DNA of 64,000 nucleotides from Pseudomonas sp. GM80 (GTDB lineage Bacteria; Pseudomonadota; Gammaproteobacteria; Pseudomonadales; Pseudomonadaceae). The notes below the pieces were generated by a model. It saw only the letters and a program-made list of their open reading frames with translations. It had not been told where the DNA came from and did no database searches. The DNA is taken from positions 1-64,000 of the forward strand of contig NZ_AKJD01000063.1 in assembly GCF_000282515.1 (NCBI RefSeq), in the 5' to 3' direction. The translations under genes were made by a program, and so were the position numbers. This document shows positions 56,394-64,000 of this stretch, one piece after another (positions within the stretch are counted from its first letter, which is position 1; each line of letters starts with the position of its first letter).

Positions 56394-57064
56394 GTTTAGT
56401 TCCTGCAGTTGATAGTTGCATAATTATTATAGAGTAATACTAATCAGTAATATCGGGGTCATTCTATTGGATGTTGAAAAACATCAAGAATCTCCTTTTC
56501 ATGGGCCAGCAACTGCCCGTCTAGAAATGTTGGGAATGGGCAGTATAAGGCAAATGAGATGATTGATTCCAATTTGACATCATGTTTTAAAGGGCACCTG
56601 CTGCAGCTGACTGCGGGGCGATATCTCGGCGCAGTCTGTTCACGGCAACGCAGGCGGATGGCAGTCGATAAATTGCGGTAGAACGCCCGGAATCGGAAAC
56701 TCATAATCGATAGCGGTGGTGCGGGCGAGATCTGACGGTAAGCTCGGCATCCCCGCCCCATCTGAGCTAAATGGGCGGCACCAACAAACATTCCACTACA
56801 GGGAAACATAAAGATTGAGGTCGCTAGGTTCTGAATCTAGGCCTAATATCGGACGTGAGAGCACTGAACTTCCGTGCGTAAAAATGCGGAGCTTTCTTAA
56901 CGGTAATGACCTCTTCTGGCCGAAAGCTGACGGTGGCAACCGGTAGAGATCGGCCATAAGCGGACCCTCAGGAGCCCCCGCCTTCGGCCAGGAGCAGCCA
57001 TCCAATACGTGTAAGACATCAGAGGCAATTCATCGTTGACGATGTGCCCTGGAGAGAGTGTCCT
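56394..57064. other. Gene-poor stretch with dispersed repeats
   Basis: About 670 bases with no dependable gene. GGCC-type repeat units occur at 56915-56931, 56950-56964 and 56983-57000 (TCGGCC..AGC.G). A minus-strand frame around 56459-56600 looks like a protein tail (TFLDGQLLAHEKEILDVF) and could be a decayed gene end, but this is uncertain. Confidence 0.5.
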
Positions 57065-57412
57065 TTACTCTTTGGACCTGCTCAGCGTTCCGATCCAAAA
57101 GTACAGGGCGTTCATGAGGGCTGCGATCACCCCAAGCATCGCCGCTTTTGTGTTCAGCACGGCGGCTGCGGTGGTGATCGCAATAGCTTTCGCCTGATCG
57201 ATGTTCTGGACCTGGGCCACGTCTTCTTGCCAGGTAGCAGAGATGTGCCAAAGCATCGCCGACAGGATCGTGATGATGATGCTAGAGACCACCATGAGCT
57301 TCTTCAGGCCAGATATGACCCAAGGGTTATCTACGCAGTAGTTGCGCACGAAACAGATGATGGCGCCAGCAATGCTGGCGGTGGTGTGGAACAGTTTGTA
57401 CAGCTTCTTCAT
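57065..57412 (-). CDS. Small membrane protein, function unknown
   Basis: 115 residues with three helices (LMVVSSIIITILSAMLW, AIAITTAAAVLNTKAAMLG, MLGVIAALMNALYFWI) and a short charged tail (TLSRSKE). The N-terminal MKKLYKLFHTTASIAGAIIC may be a helix or signal. No partner gene is close. Unknown function. Confidence 0.6.
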   Translation of the reverse strand: MKKLYKLFHTTASIAGAIICFVRNYCVDNPWVISGLKKLMVVSSIIITILSAMLWHISATWQEDVAQVQNIDQAKAIAITTAAAVLNTKAAMLGVIAALMNALYFWIGTLSRSKE

Positions 57413-58283
57413 TCAAAAGCCTTATCAGTGGGTGCGGCGACCGATTTTCAGTCACCTACATTACTGTTCGGCACGTTTCTCGGATTTATTTACTGTGTTT
57501 CTCAAATTTTTTTAGAAATCGCTTTGAGATCGACGTCAGCTATCGCAGATCAATGACGCAGCTCGTCCTGCTTGGCCATCGTATTTGCGTGCTCAGCGCC
57601 TTGCAGCCATGACCGAGCGATGAGCTCGAGCATTGCGTGGGTAGCAGGCAACGCTAGTAACTCTCACCCTTCGACGTATTCAGTGCGCTTTTACCTAGCC
57701 TGGGTCGTTTTCAAACATTCGGGAAAGACATAAATCGGCAATAACGGTCCCTCACGAGCTCTGCGAAAAATGGAAGCAATTGATTCGTCCATGGAACGAT
57801 CCTTTTCGCTTAGGAATATTTTATTTCAGAGACTGCGCTGTATACCGTATGGAAACACAGACCCACAGCTTCCCTGCCCGCTCAATCAGCGTATTACTGC
57901 GTTGCCGCTACTATTTAGTTGCTGACTACTTACTCCGATTGATGCAAGCATTTCAGTGTATACGGGAGACCATCCTGCTTGTCTGATCACCAACGAAGAT
58001 GGCATTCTGCTCAGAAGCTGTTACAAGGATCCCAGCGGAGGGATTATGAGCAAGAGTCAGAGCAAGCGAAAGCGAAAGCCTACAGCGGCGGATAAACTGC
58101 GAGCGTGAGGGCAAGAGCGAGAACGTGACTCTCTCAACCCCTCCCAAGAACCTCACTAAATCAAGAGCCACTGGGCTCCCAATTTAATAGAGCCTGGATC
58201 GAAAACATGTTTAAGAACAAGAATTGCGGCCACTTCAAAAGAAAATTATTTGATCTCGCTTAAATCTACCTCGTGGAGTAACA
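57413..58283. other. Gene-poor stretch upstream of the OLD-type nuclease
   Basis: About 870 bases. Only short frames without domain sense are present. A stretch near 58040-58120 carries repeated AGAGCAAG/GAAAGCG triplets. The promoter of the downstream gene must lie in its last part, which is AT-rich near 58180-58270. Confidence 0.5.
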
Positions 58284-60200
58284 ATGAAGCTTTTACGCGC
58301 TATTTTTACTGGTCTTCCGGGTGCAAAAAAGATCGACATAACTTGTGATGATGTGAATGTTTTTATTGGGCCTAATGGTGCTGGCAAAAGCACGATATTG
58401 AATGTTTTGAAATTGGCTCTCGATTTGCTATCTAAAAAAACAGTTTGCGGTTTTATCGGGGAAGTAGAGGATTGGCTACTATTCGAGTCTGCAGAGCTAA
58501 CATTTTGTCCCGATCCTGAAGTTATTTCACAGCTTGTACCTTTAATACTACAAAGCAGTTCCGACGAGCTTGTCATTAAGCTTAAATGCGATGGGCGTAG
58601 TTTTCATATCGAGTATCTTAGGTCTGATTCGGAGGTGCATATCATAAAGCCTCCTCCAATTGAGGAAATAGGCGATCTTCGCAATACCTTTCAAACAACC
58701 GAGAGCCGGATAGAAGAGCTGGATAGACAAATAAATGTAGCATCTAATAGCACTGTTGCGCACAATCTACGAGTTGAACAGACTAGGCTTAGAGTAGAGT
58801 TAGAGGCCGAAAAAAATCGTTATATAGAGTCATTGCAGTGCGAGATAATAAAGCCAGGAAAATTAGCTGAAGACATTAAGCGAGACACTATCGACGGCTT
58901 CTTAGAGAAAGTCCGATTCCCAGCCGCGATTTTGGTGGACTCAGCAAAGGCAATCGATGATGCGATTCCAAGGCTCATAAACAGTATGTGCGAACTTAAG
59001 GCAGGCAAGCGCGCTCAAAACAGGCAGTTTAATATTGCCCAAGAACGTCTACAGCATCTGCTGGAACATGAAATCGACTTTTATGAGAAGGAAGGCAAAA
59101 GGTTTCTTACAGTCAATGGCGTTGATTATCGAAAGGCCTCATCGGGCACGCGAGTATCACTGGCTTATTTTGGGTTAACAAATTTGTTAGCTGAGACCGA
59201 TATCGTGATCTGGGATGAGCCGGAAAATGGCTTGCATCCGACGCGAAGAATCCGTGTATTAGATCTTATCCTAGAAGATCCAAGGCAATTTTTTATCGCG
59301 ACTCACGCCTTGGAGTTCGCCCCCATTTATTCCTCCAAAGGAATGATTTTTAGGTGCGATTCACAGTATCAGGATAATGCTGACACTACCACTTTGACTG
59401 TAGCAAAAATCAGCGGACGTAAAGAAGGATTTCTGCTGCTTGAAGCCATGGGGGTTCAGCCAGCCAGAACTCTTTTCACAGCAAACGTGGTGCTGTGGGT
59501 AGAGGGACCAACTGAACTTGTTTTTTATCGACATTGGTTGAAGAAGGTGCTGCACCCTGTAGGGTTTGAGGAAGGATTTCACTACACCATTATGCACTAC
59601 GGAGGAGGGTTAATATCCTACCTGGACGTCGCGGACGAAGAACATAGGAAGCAGGCGTTTGACGCACTGAGTATATGTAGAAATCTGGTCATTCTGGTGG
59701 ACTCCGATCTGCAAAGTGTAATAGTTACAGGCGATGTAGCCAGTCACTTGAAGCCTGGCGCTCGCAGGATAAAAGAAGAAGTTGATCGCTTGAATATCGA
59801 CCGTCCAGGATCTGCACTGTTCTGTGTGACCGAAGGGCGCGAAATTGAAAATTACCTACCACCTCGAGTGCTGCTACACGCCGCCTCTCAGTGCTGGAAG
59901 GGCTTCGAGGATCATAAAGTGAAGCTTGATCCCGGTGCGTTTGAATTTGGTCGATATGATTCTTTTGAGAAGTCTTTAGAAACGTTCCTGATGGATGCGG
60001 GAGTCACTAGAGAGGTAGTAAAGGAGGGCGGCACGGAGAAAATAGCTATCGGTAAGTCTCTATGGGGAGCCGTAAATAAAGTAGAAATGATGCGCGGTGC
60101 GCTAACCATGAATGACTTGCAGCCAGAGGACTTGCAATGGGGATTCTCAAATCAGCTAGACATTATTGTGGAGTTTGTTAAGCAGGCGAATAGTGTGTGA
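58284..60200 (+). CDS. OLD-type AAA ATPase with TOPRIM domain
   Basis: 638 residues. Walker A GPNGAGKST (29-37), coiled coil (about 136-185), ABC-like signature SSGTRVSL (286-293), Walker B IVIWDEPENGLHP (307-319) and a histidine switch IATHALEF (338-345). A C-terminal TOPRIM follows with E407 (VEGPTE), DSD (473-475) and EGREIENYLPP. OLD-type nucleases defend against phages, as in Gabija or PARIS systems, but here no partner gene (GajB-like helicase) is seen. Independently acting OLD or a new two-part system are both possible. Confidence 0.83.
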   Translation: MKLLRAIFTGLPGAKKIDITCDDVNVFIGPNGAGKSTILNVLKLALDLLSKKTVCGFIGEVEDWLLFESAELTFCPDPEVISQLVPLILQSSSDELVIKLKCDGRSFHIEYLRSDSEVHIIKPPPIEEIGDLRNTFQTTESRIEELDRQINVASNSTVAHNLRVEQTRLRVELEAEKNRYIESLQCEIIKPGKLAEDIKRDTIDGFLEKVRFPAAILVDSAKAIDDAIPRLINSMCELKAGKRAQNRQFNIAQERLQHLLEHEIDFYEKEGKRFLTVNGVDYRKASSGTRVSLAYFGLTNLLAETDIVIWDEPENGLHPTRRIRVLDLILEDPRQFFIATHALEFAPIYSSKGMIFRCDSQYQDNADTTTLTVAKISGRKEGFLLLEAMGVQPARTLFTANVVLWVEGPTELVFYRHWLKKVLHPVGFEEGFHYTIMHYGGGLISYLDVADEEHRKQAFDALSICRNLVILVDSDLQSVIVTGDVASHLKPGARRIKEEVDRLNIDRPGSALFCVTEGREIENYLPPRVLLHAASQCWKGFEDHKVKLDPGAFEFGRYDSFEKSLETFLMDAGVTREVVKEGGTEKIAIGKSLWGAVNKVEMMRGALTMNDLQPEDLQWGFSNQLDIIVEFVKQANSV

Positions 60201-60649
60201 CTTCCCGAGTATTGATAAATTAAAAATGTAACTTGTCTGCGTGTACTCGGTGAAATCGTACTGGTGAAGTGCAGCTTGTGCCTGATGGATCAGCGAGTAC
60301 TAAACTGAGCTTTCTCACTATCGCGCTATCTCGATGACAGCAAGGTTTCACATCTTGTTGTCTTGATGACGATGTTAGGTGAGCGGTGATGCTCCGTTGA
60401 AATGGCAAAACATTGGAATATCCAAAACTTACACCGCTGCCTGTCCGGCCTTGGCTCAAATGACTACATATGGCCGATAGCAGGCCTGTGCGAACCTCCG
60501 TCTCTGGCCGAACTCTGCCCTTCGTAAAAGGCAGAAAACAGCCAAAACGAGATAATCATTTCCGTCGGGTTGCCCCTAGCCGAAGCGATCAGTCGTTTGA
60601 TCAATTTGAGCAGCCATCCAACCGCATCTTCAGGAACCAGCCATGATGA
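60201..60649. other. Convergent gap with repeats
   Basis: 450 bases between the OLD gene and the PD-(D/E)XK gene. GGCC-type repeat fragments around 60467-60530. No protein or RNA gene that I can support. Confidence 0.5.
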
Positions 60650-61312
60650 TCAAGGACCAGCCATACATGCCAGAAATCGGAACGTGTCTGATTGAATACG
60701 AAGCTTGCTAGCGGGTTGAACCTCCCATGTTAGGGTCATCACTTCGTTAGCCCTCCCAGACCATCCGCAAGGAATCGCAATGTAATTTGCATTAAACAAT
60801 TTCTGAGGTCGCAACTGCCCTGTGCTGAATGCCGACTCTTCAGCGCTAATTCCAGCTTTTTCCCAGCATGCTTTCGCGAGTTTATCCGATAGTCTCTTGC
60901 GCGTACCTACGAGGACGAAAACTGCCGCCGCTTCAGGATGAGCGTCCTTATAAGCGCATAACTTTTTCAAATCATGCTCGACTGCGACCTCAGTCAACTG
61001 ATCTTCGGCAAGCAAGGTCTTCAACTCAAAATATCCCCAAGGAGAACCGCCAATTCGATCAATGATCACATCTGGAATGCAGCGGCCAAGGGTTGGATGA
61101 TCAAGAGCCTTCTTGTTATTCCTTATCAAGTCAGGGGAGGGTATGTGAGGTGTGAGCAGTTTGACGATCAATTGCTGTACTGACGCTTCCGCCTGATGCG
61201 CGTCTTTCGAGCCGCCCACAAGGCCATTTTCAGATATAACCTGGTGCGGAAGCTGAGTGTGCAAGATGTTGATCAGCCGCGGCCCATGAGGGATGAGGCG
61301 CCTACGATTCAT
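60650..61312 (-). CDS. PD-(D/E)XK-type protein (downstream gene of a pair)
   Basis: 220 residues. Contains PDVIIDRIGGSPWGYFELK: PD at 80-81 and ExK at 96-98, a spacing of the PD-(D/E)XK nuclease fold, and LVGTRKRLSDKLAKACWEKAG after it. The N-terminal part is helical. The frame overlaps the upstream gene by 11 bases, so translation is coupled. Not a family I recognise; a defence nuclease is a reasonable guess. Confidence 0.65.
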   Translation of the reverse strand: MNRRRLIPHGPRLINILHTQLPHQVISENGLVGGSKDAHQAEASVQQLIVKLLTPHIPSPDLIRNNKKALDHPTLGRCIPDVIIDRIGGSPWGYFELKTLLAEDQLTEVAVEHDLKKLCAYKDAHPEAAAVFVLVGTRKRLSDKLAKACWEKAGISAEESAFSTGQLRPQKLFNANYIAIPCGWSGRANEVMTLTWEVQPASKLRIQSDTFRFLACMAGP

Positions 61313-61805
61313 ATTTTAGGAGCGGCGTATCAACTTCGAGGAGCGCTGCGTCCACGCCACATTCTCCTGCAGCCGTCTCCTTGGAAACGTAGTTCCAGAC
61401 TGGATGCAGACCACTGTCGAACGCCACCAATGCAAATGAACCAGCGGGATGCAGTCCAGCGCCAGGTGGGTAGTGCTCAATCCACACCGTACGCCGCACG
61501 ACCTGGCTAATGAAGTCTTCGTTATCAGCTCGAAATGGCCACCTACGCTTAGGAGCAACAAGGTGATCCAACCCCACATCTTTTTGCAATTGCTCGATAG
61601 CCGCCACAAGGATTTGCTCCACGGCGTTGGTCACTGACGTACCGTAATAATCGAGGAGCTGACTGCATAGGACAACCAACCCGCTTGGTCGTACCCAGAC
61701 CCGTAAGAAGCACGTCCCCTCTGAACCAAACCCGGGAAACCTGAAGCGTAGGTACTCTTTGTAGACCGATTCAGTCTGATTCTTCTTCATGTAGCCTGAT
61801 TCCAT
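61302..61805 (-). CDS. Uncharacterised protein upstream of the PD-(D/E)XK gene
   Basis: 167 residues, acidic-basic mixed, with FRFPGFGSEGTCFLRVWVRPSG and WPFRADNEDFISQVVRRTVW as conserved-looking blocks. No signal or membrane segment. The start is MESGYM at 61805, or the second Met at 61790, which has AGG nearby. First gene of the two-gene unit. Function unknown. Confidence 0.6.
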   Translation of the reverse strand: MESGYMKKNQTESVYKEYLRFRFPGFGSEGTCFLRVWVRPSGLVVLCSQLLDYYGTSVTNAVEQILVAAIEQLQKDVGLDHLVAPKRRWPFRADNEDFISQVVRRTVWIEHYPPGAGLHPAGSFALVAFDSGLHPVWNYVSKETAAGECGVDAALLEVDTPLLKYES

Positions 61806-62021
61806 ATATGTCTCGTGCGTGGCTGCGCACTATCGGCTAGTCATCAAGTTTTGCATATAGCATCACTTTACCGAGTTCGAGCGCAAGAACCCAAAAGCGA
61901 ACGATGCGAAAGGCTTATGTGGACGCTAATTCCGAGCCATTGCAGCATGTGGGGCCTAGCGGGAATCGGCCAGAAGCAGCCATCCGTGACTGGCAGTAAT
62001 TGGCCGTTTTCTGACCTTCGT

Positions 62022-62297
62022 TTAGCTTTTGAAATGCCAGGGTTTTCCTAGACGATGAGTGAGTAATTGCATGGTCAGCAAATAGTAATAGCGCGTCGAT
62101 TCGGTGCGCTGGTTTAGATGGTGATTCAAAAACCACCCAAGGTGTTTTCTCTGCCAAGTCCATGGATTGTCGCGTTGCCAGCGCTCAGCGATTGCTGTTT
62201 GGATAGCTTTCGCCTGACGAAGGTGGCGCTGGCGGGTGGTATGCGACCCCGTCAGGACGCCTGACAGGAACAGATCCATATCGAATGCCATTCTCAT
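62022..62297 (-). CDS. Small integrase-linked protein
   Basis: 91 residues, very basic (RQRHLRQAKAIQTAIAERW, WQRKHLGWFLNHHLNQR), with Trp and His-rich helices. It overlaps the integrase stop codon by 4 bases, so it is co-translated with it. Such small partner genes are found beside integrases of integrative elements; it may aid DNA binding. Unknown function. Confidence 0.65.
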   Translation of the reverse strand: MRMAFDMDLFLSGVLTGSHTTRQRHLRQAKAIQTAIAERWQRDNPWTWQRKHLGWFLNHHLNQRTESTRYYYLLTMQLLTHRLGKPWHFKS

Positions 62298-63280
62298 GCT
62301 CGACCACCAATGTAAGCCGCCACCACGACGATACGGCCGTGTCCCAGCTCATAGCTGATTTGTACTCGGGCCTCCTGATCTAGGCGTCGGTCGAGCTGAT
62401 AGCAATGGCCACCGTTGATGGGGGCGGGATGGTGGGTGATTTGCTCATAGCGTTCGCACGCATAGGCTGCCCGCAATTCGTGGAAGCCTTTGAGGTTGTG
62501 CGTATGGAGGATGTCCCGTGCGGGGCGGACGATTCCGTACAAGAAATCGAGGTAGCGTTCGTTCGGTGCAAGCAGGTTGCGGCTACCGTCGGGCGAGACC
62601 TTTTCGGCAAACCTCAGTGCGTCACGAATATGGTCATCTACCGTAATCCAACGAGGTGCTGACGCGCCTGAACGGCCACCTTTGGTGCCGTCCTGGATGT
62701 TGATCTTGCCGAATTGTTCGGCTTCACGTTTTAGACGCGGAACGTCGGCCAAAATCGCCTCGCGCAAACGCATGCCAGTAGCTCGCGCTAACTGCGCGAT
62801 GGCGGCGGCGCGCGACTGCTGATGCTCGCAGAGCACGTCGACGATCCGCTTCAGGTGTTCATGGTCTTGGCCTTGGGGCACCGAGTGACGAACACTGGTG
62901 CGTCGCATTCCCAACGCCTTGCTCGGACTTGCCACCTTCACATATTGATCACCGCGAAGCGCAGCCATGGTCCGGTTCACGCTGGACAGTCGATTTTGTG
63001 CGGTGGCGATGGTGAGATCGCTGTGCTCAACCAGGTGACGCAGATGCTCCGCGTAATCCAGCAAAGTCTGCCGATCAATCTGCCGTGCATCGTTAAACCC
63101 TGGCCCATCCTCCGACCGACACCACCTCACAAACGCCTGCCAGCGATCACTGTGCGCTTTGACCGTGCCGTAATGCCCATCGCCAAATAGATCCCGCAAT
63201 GCCTGCGGCCCGGCATAACTCAATTGCCGACCGTAGCCAAAATTCCGCCCATCCCGTCTACCTACCAATGCCATGATCAA
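62294..63280 (-). CDS. Tyrosine integrase of an integrative element
   Basis: 328 residues of the integrase-domain family seen in Pseudomonas integrative conjugative elements. ATGMRLREAI gives the box I Arg, GFHELRAAYACERYEQ the His-x-x-Arg, LGHGRIVVVAAYIGG the box II His and catalytic Tyr. The N-terminal half carries a core-binding SAM-like domain (YGTVKAHSDRWQAFVRWCRS). Catalytic residues all look present. Adjacent palindromes at 63.5-63.7 kb may be its sites. Confidence 0.88.
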   Translation of the reverse strand: MIMALVGRRDGRNFGYGRQLSYAGPQALRDLFGDGHYGTVKAHSDRWQAFVRWCRSEDGPGFNDARQIDRQTLLDYAEHLRHLVEHSDLTIATAQNRLSSVNRTMAALRGDQYVKVASPSKALGMRRTSVRHSVPQGQDHEHLKRIVDVLCEHQQSRAAAIAQLARATGMRLREAILADVPRLKREAEQFGKINIQDGTKGGRSGASAPRWITVDDHIRDALRFAEKVSPDGSRNLLAPNERYLDFLYGIVRPARDILHTHNLKGFHELRAAYACERYEQITHHPAPINGGHCYQLDRRLDQEARVQISYELGHGRIVVVAAYIGGRA

Positions 63281-63550
63281 ACTCTTCTCGAAGCCAAACC
63301 GTTGAAACCTTCCCTCACGTCATCCCGCTACGACTGTTGAGTGTTATCAGGGATCAAGGTCCCTGCGACCTGTGAGGGTTGTCCACTAACGCGGGACTGA
63401 CGGCTCTTTACGACCGGGAGCTTGGGCATCTCATGATCTGGCCTCCTGAACACTTCCGAAGAAGTGGGCGGGTGGAGGCTGTGCTGGCTGACGAGACCTG
63501 CGCCGCGAGATCTGAGTCATGTGAAGGCAGTGAAGCGATGACCGGGGCAT

Positions 63551-63569
63551 GCCTGACTGTCAGTCAGGC
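63551..63569. repeat. 19-base palindrome near the integrase
   Basis: GCCTGACTG-T-CAGTCAGGC: two perfect 9-base arms around one base. Lies 271 bases upstream of the integrase start. Confidence 0.7.
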
Positions 63570-63702
63570 GCAATCCCATCCGTAGGCTGCGGCACCATCA
63601 TCTGCATCGCTGTTGCTGGTGACTTCGGTGTTTGTCACGCCGATTGTCACGAGGGGGAATGCCGCAAAGCCCTGTACGAGTTGGGCTGCAGCAGCGGTAG
63701 GA

Positions 63703-63737
63703 GCGCCCGTCTCTTTCCGGGAGAAAGAGACGGGCGC
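63703..63737. repeat. Long hairpin, 15-base perfect arms
   Basis: GCGCCCGTCTCTTTC and GAAAGAGACGGGCGC separated by CGGGA. Very stable and with no T-run; it may be a recombination, replication or transfer site rather than a terminator. Confidence 0.75.
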
Positions 63738-64000
63738 AGGTTGGCGCAATGAAATGGCCAAGCGGATAGGTTGCTGCAGGGCAGATATGAAGGGGTATGA
63801 GTTGCCGCAGTGGGCACACTAGTAAAAGTAGGCATCCATCACATCGCTGTGACCGTGCGAGCCGCCGGACGCTAATCGCACTTTGGGAGAACCACCAGGG
63901 TGTGGCGTAGCCTTAAAGGTTCTGGCTACCTGGGTTGCTGTCAACGACAGCGCTTTGCCCGATCTTTTCTACGCCTGTGGATAATTTGGGTCAAGGCTCG

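Larger units (their letters stand above)
63281..64000. other. Non-coding end of the window, island
   Basis: 720 bases upstream of the integrase. No reliable gene. It contains two perfect palindromes (63551-63569 and 63703-63737) and otherwise unremarkable sequence. The next genes of the element must lie beyond 64000. Confidence 0.6.

Noticed and set aside
56459-56809. 116-codon minus frame in the island gap
   Set aside because: Only the last 40 residues look protein-like; there is no ribosome site or family match that I can see. At best a decayed gene end.
57780-57986. 68-codon plus frame
   Set aside because: No ribosome site, low-complexity look and no domain.
63564-63835. Short frames upstream of the integrase
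   Set aside because: They overlap the perfect hairpins and have no ribosome site or conserved motif.

Overview
The window looks like a chromosomal segment of a Pseudomonas of the P. fluorescens group. The core genes and their order fit that genus: ompR-envZ, rimABK, hslO-pckA, dctB-dctD beside rmlC, aguB-aguA and an OprD-family porin. Nine inverted pairs built on the core CTGCCGCAGGCTGCGATC also fit; these are typical REP/REPIN elements of that group. GC content is high up to about 51.8 kb. After that the sequence becomes patchy and AT-richer, and the window ends inside a genomic island.

Bases 1-13.7 kb are housekeeping genes: gshA, tex plus a hotdog thioesterase, ompR-envZ, the rimA-rimB-rimK ribosome-modification operon, hslR (Hsp15), a PAP2 membrane phosphatase, hslO (Hsp33) and pckA. 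Bases 13.7-18.9 kb are accessory: a hipBA toxin-antitoxin pair, an unlisted 54-codon ORF, a predicted serine hydrolase of Tle/DUF2235 type flanked by two related small proteins, and a short exported protein. Bases 19-31 kb return to core functions: recQ, a 3-hydroxyacyl-CoA dehydrogenase with a thioesterase, a glycine-zipper protein, an FdhF/YdeP oxidoreductase with fdhD and a LysR regulator, a BON-LysM protein and the yrfG/nudE/cysQ group. Bases 31-46 kb are metabolism and transport: dctD-dctB, rmlC, a 970-residue kinase/phospho-lyase fusion, aguBA, a TonB-dependent siderophore receptor behind a Fur-box-like site, a DsbA-family oxidoreductase and OprD.

Bases 45.9-49 kb hold a compact operon for a 2-oxoglutarate/Fe(II) dioxygenase, a GNAT acetyltransferase and the AzlC/AzlD amino-acid exporter, with a convergent LysR gene. 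Together they suggest production and export of a modified amino acid. A RES-Xre toxin-antitoxin pair, a DUF3077 protein and a HicAB pair follow.

From about 51.8 kb to the end is the island: long gene-poor stretches, repeat debris and a MITE-like inverted repeat. Its recognisable cargo is defence-like: a deoxycytidylate deaminase of the AvcD/anti-phage dCTP-deaminase family with a small upstream gene (an AvcID-like layout), an OLD-type AAA ATPase/TOPRIM nuclease, and a two-gene unit with a PD-(D/E)XK motif. A tyrosine integrase of the integrative-element type closes the annotated part.

The most interesting items are the AvcID-like unit, the uncharacterised PD-(D/E)XK pair, the dioxygenase-AzlCD operon, and a pair of leader sequences (16.3 kb and 50.9 kb) that share a UUCG hairpin with compensatory stem changes upstream of small DUF-type genes. 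All functional statements come from reading the sequence; no database search was run.
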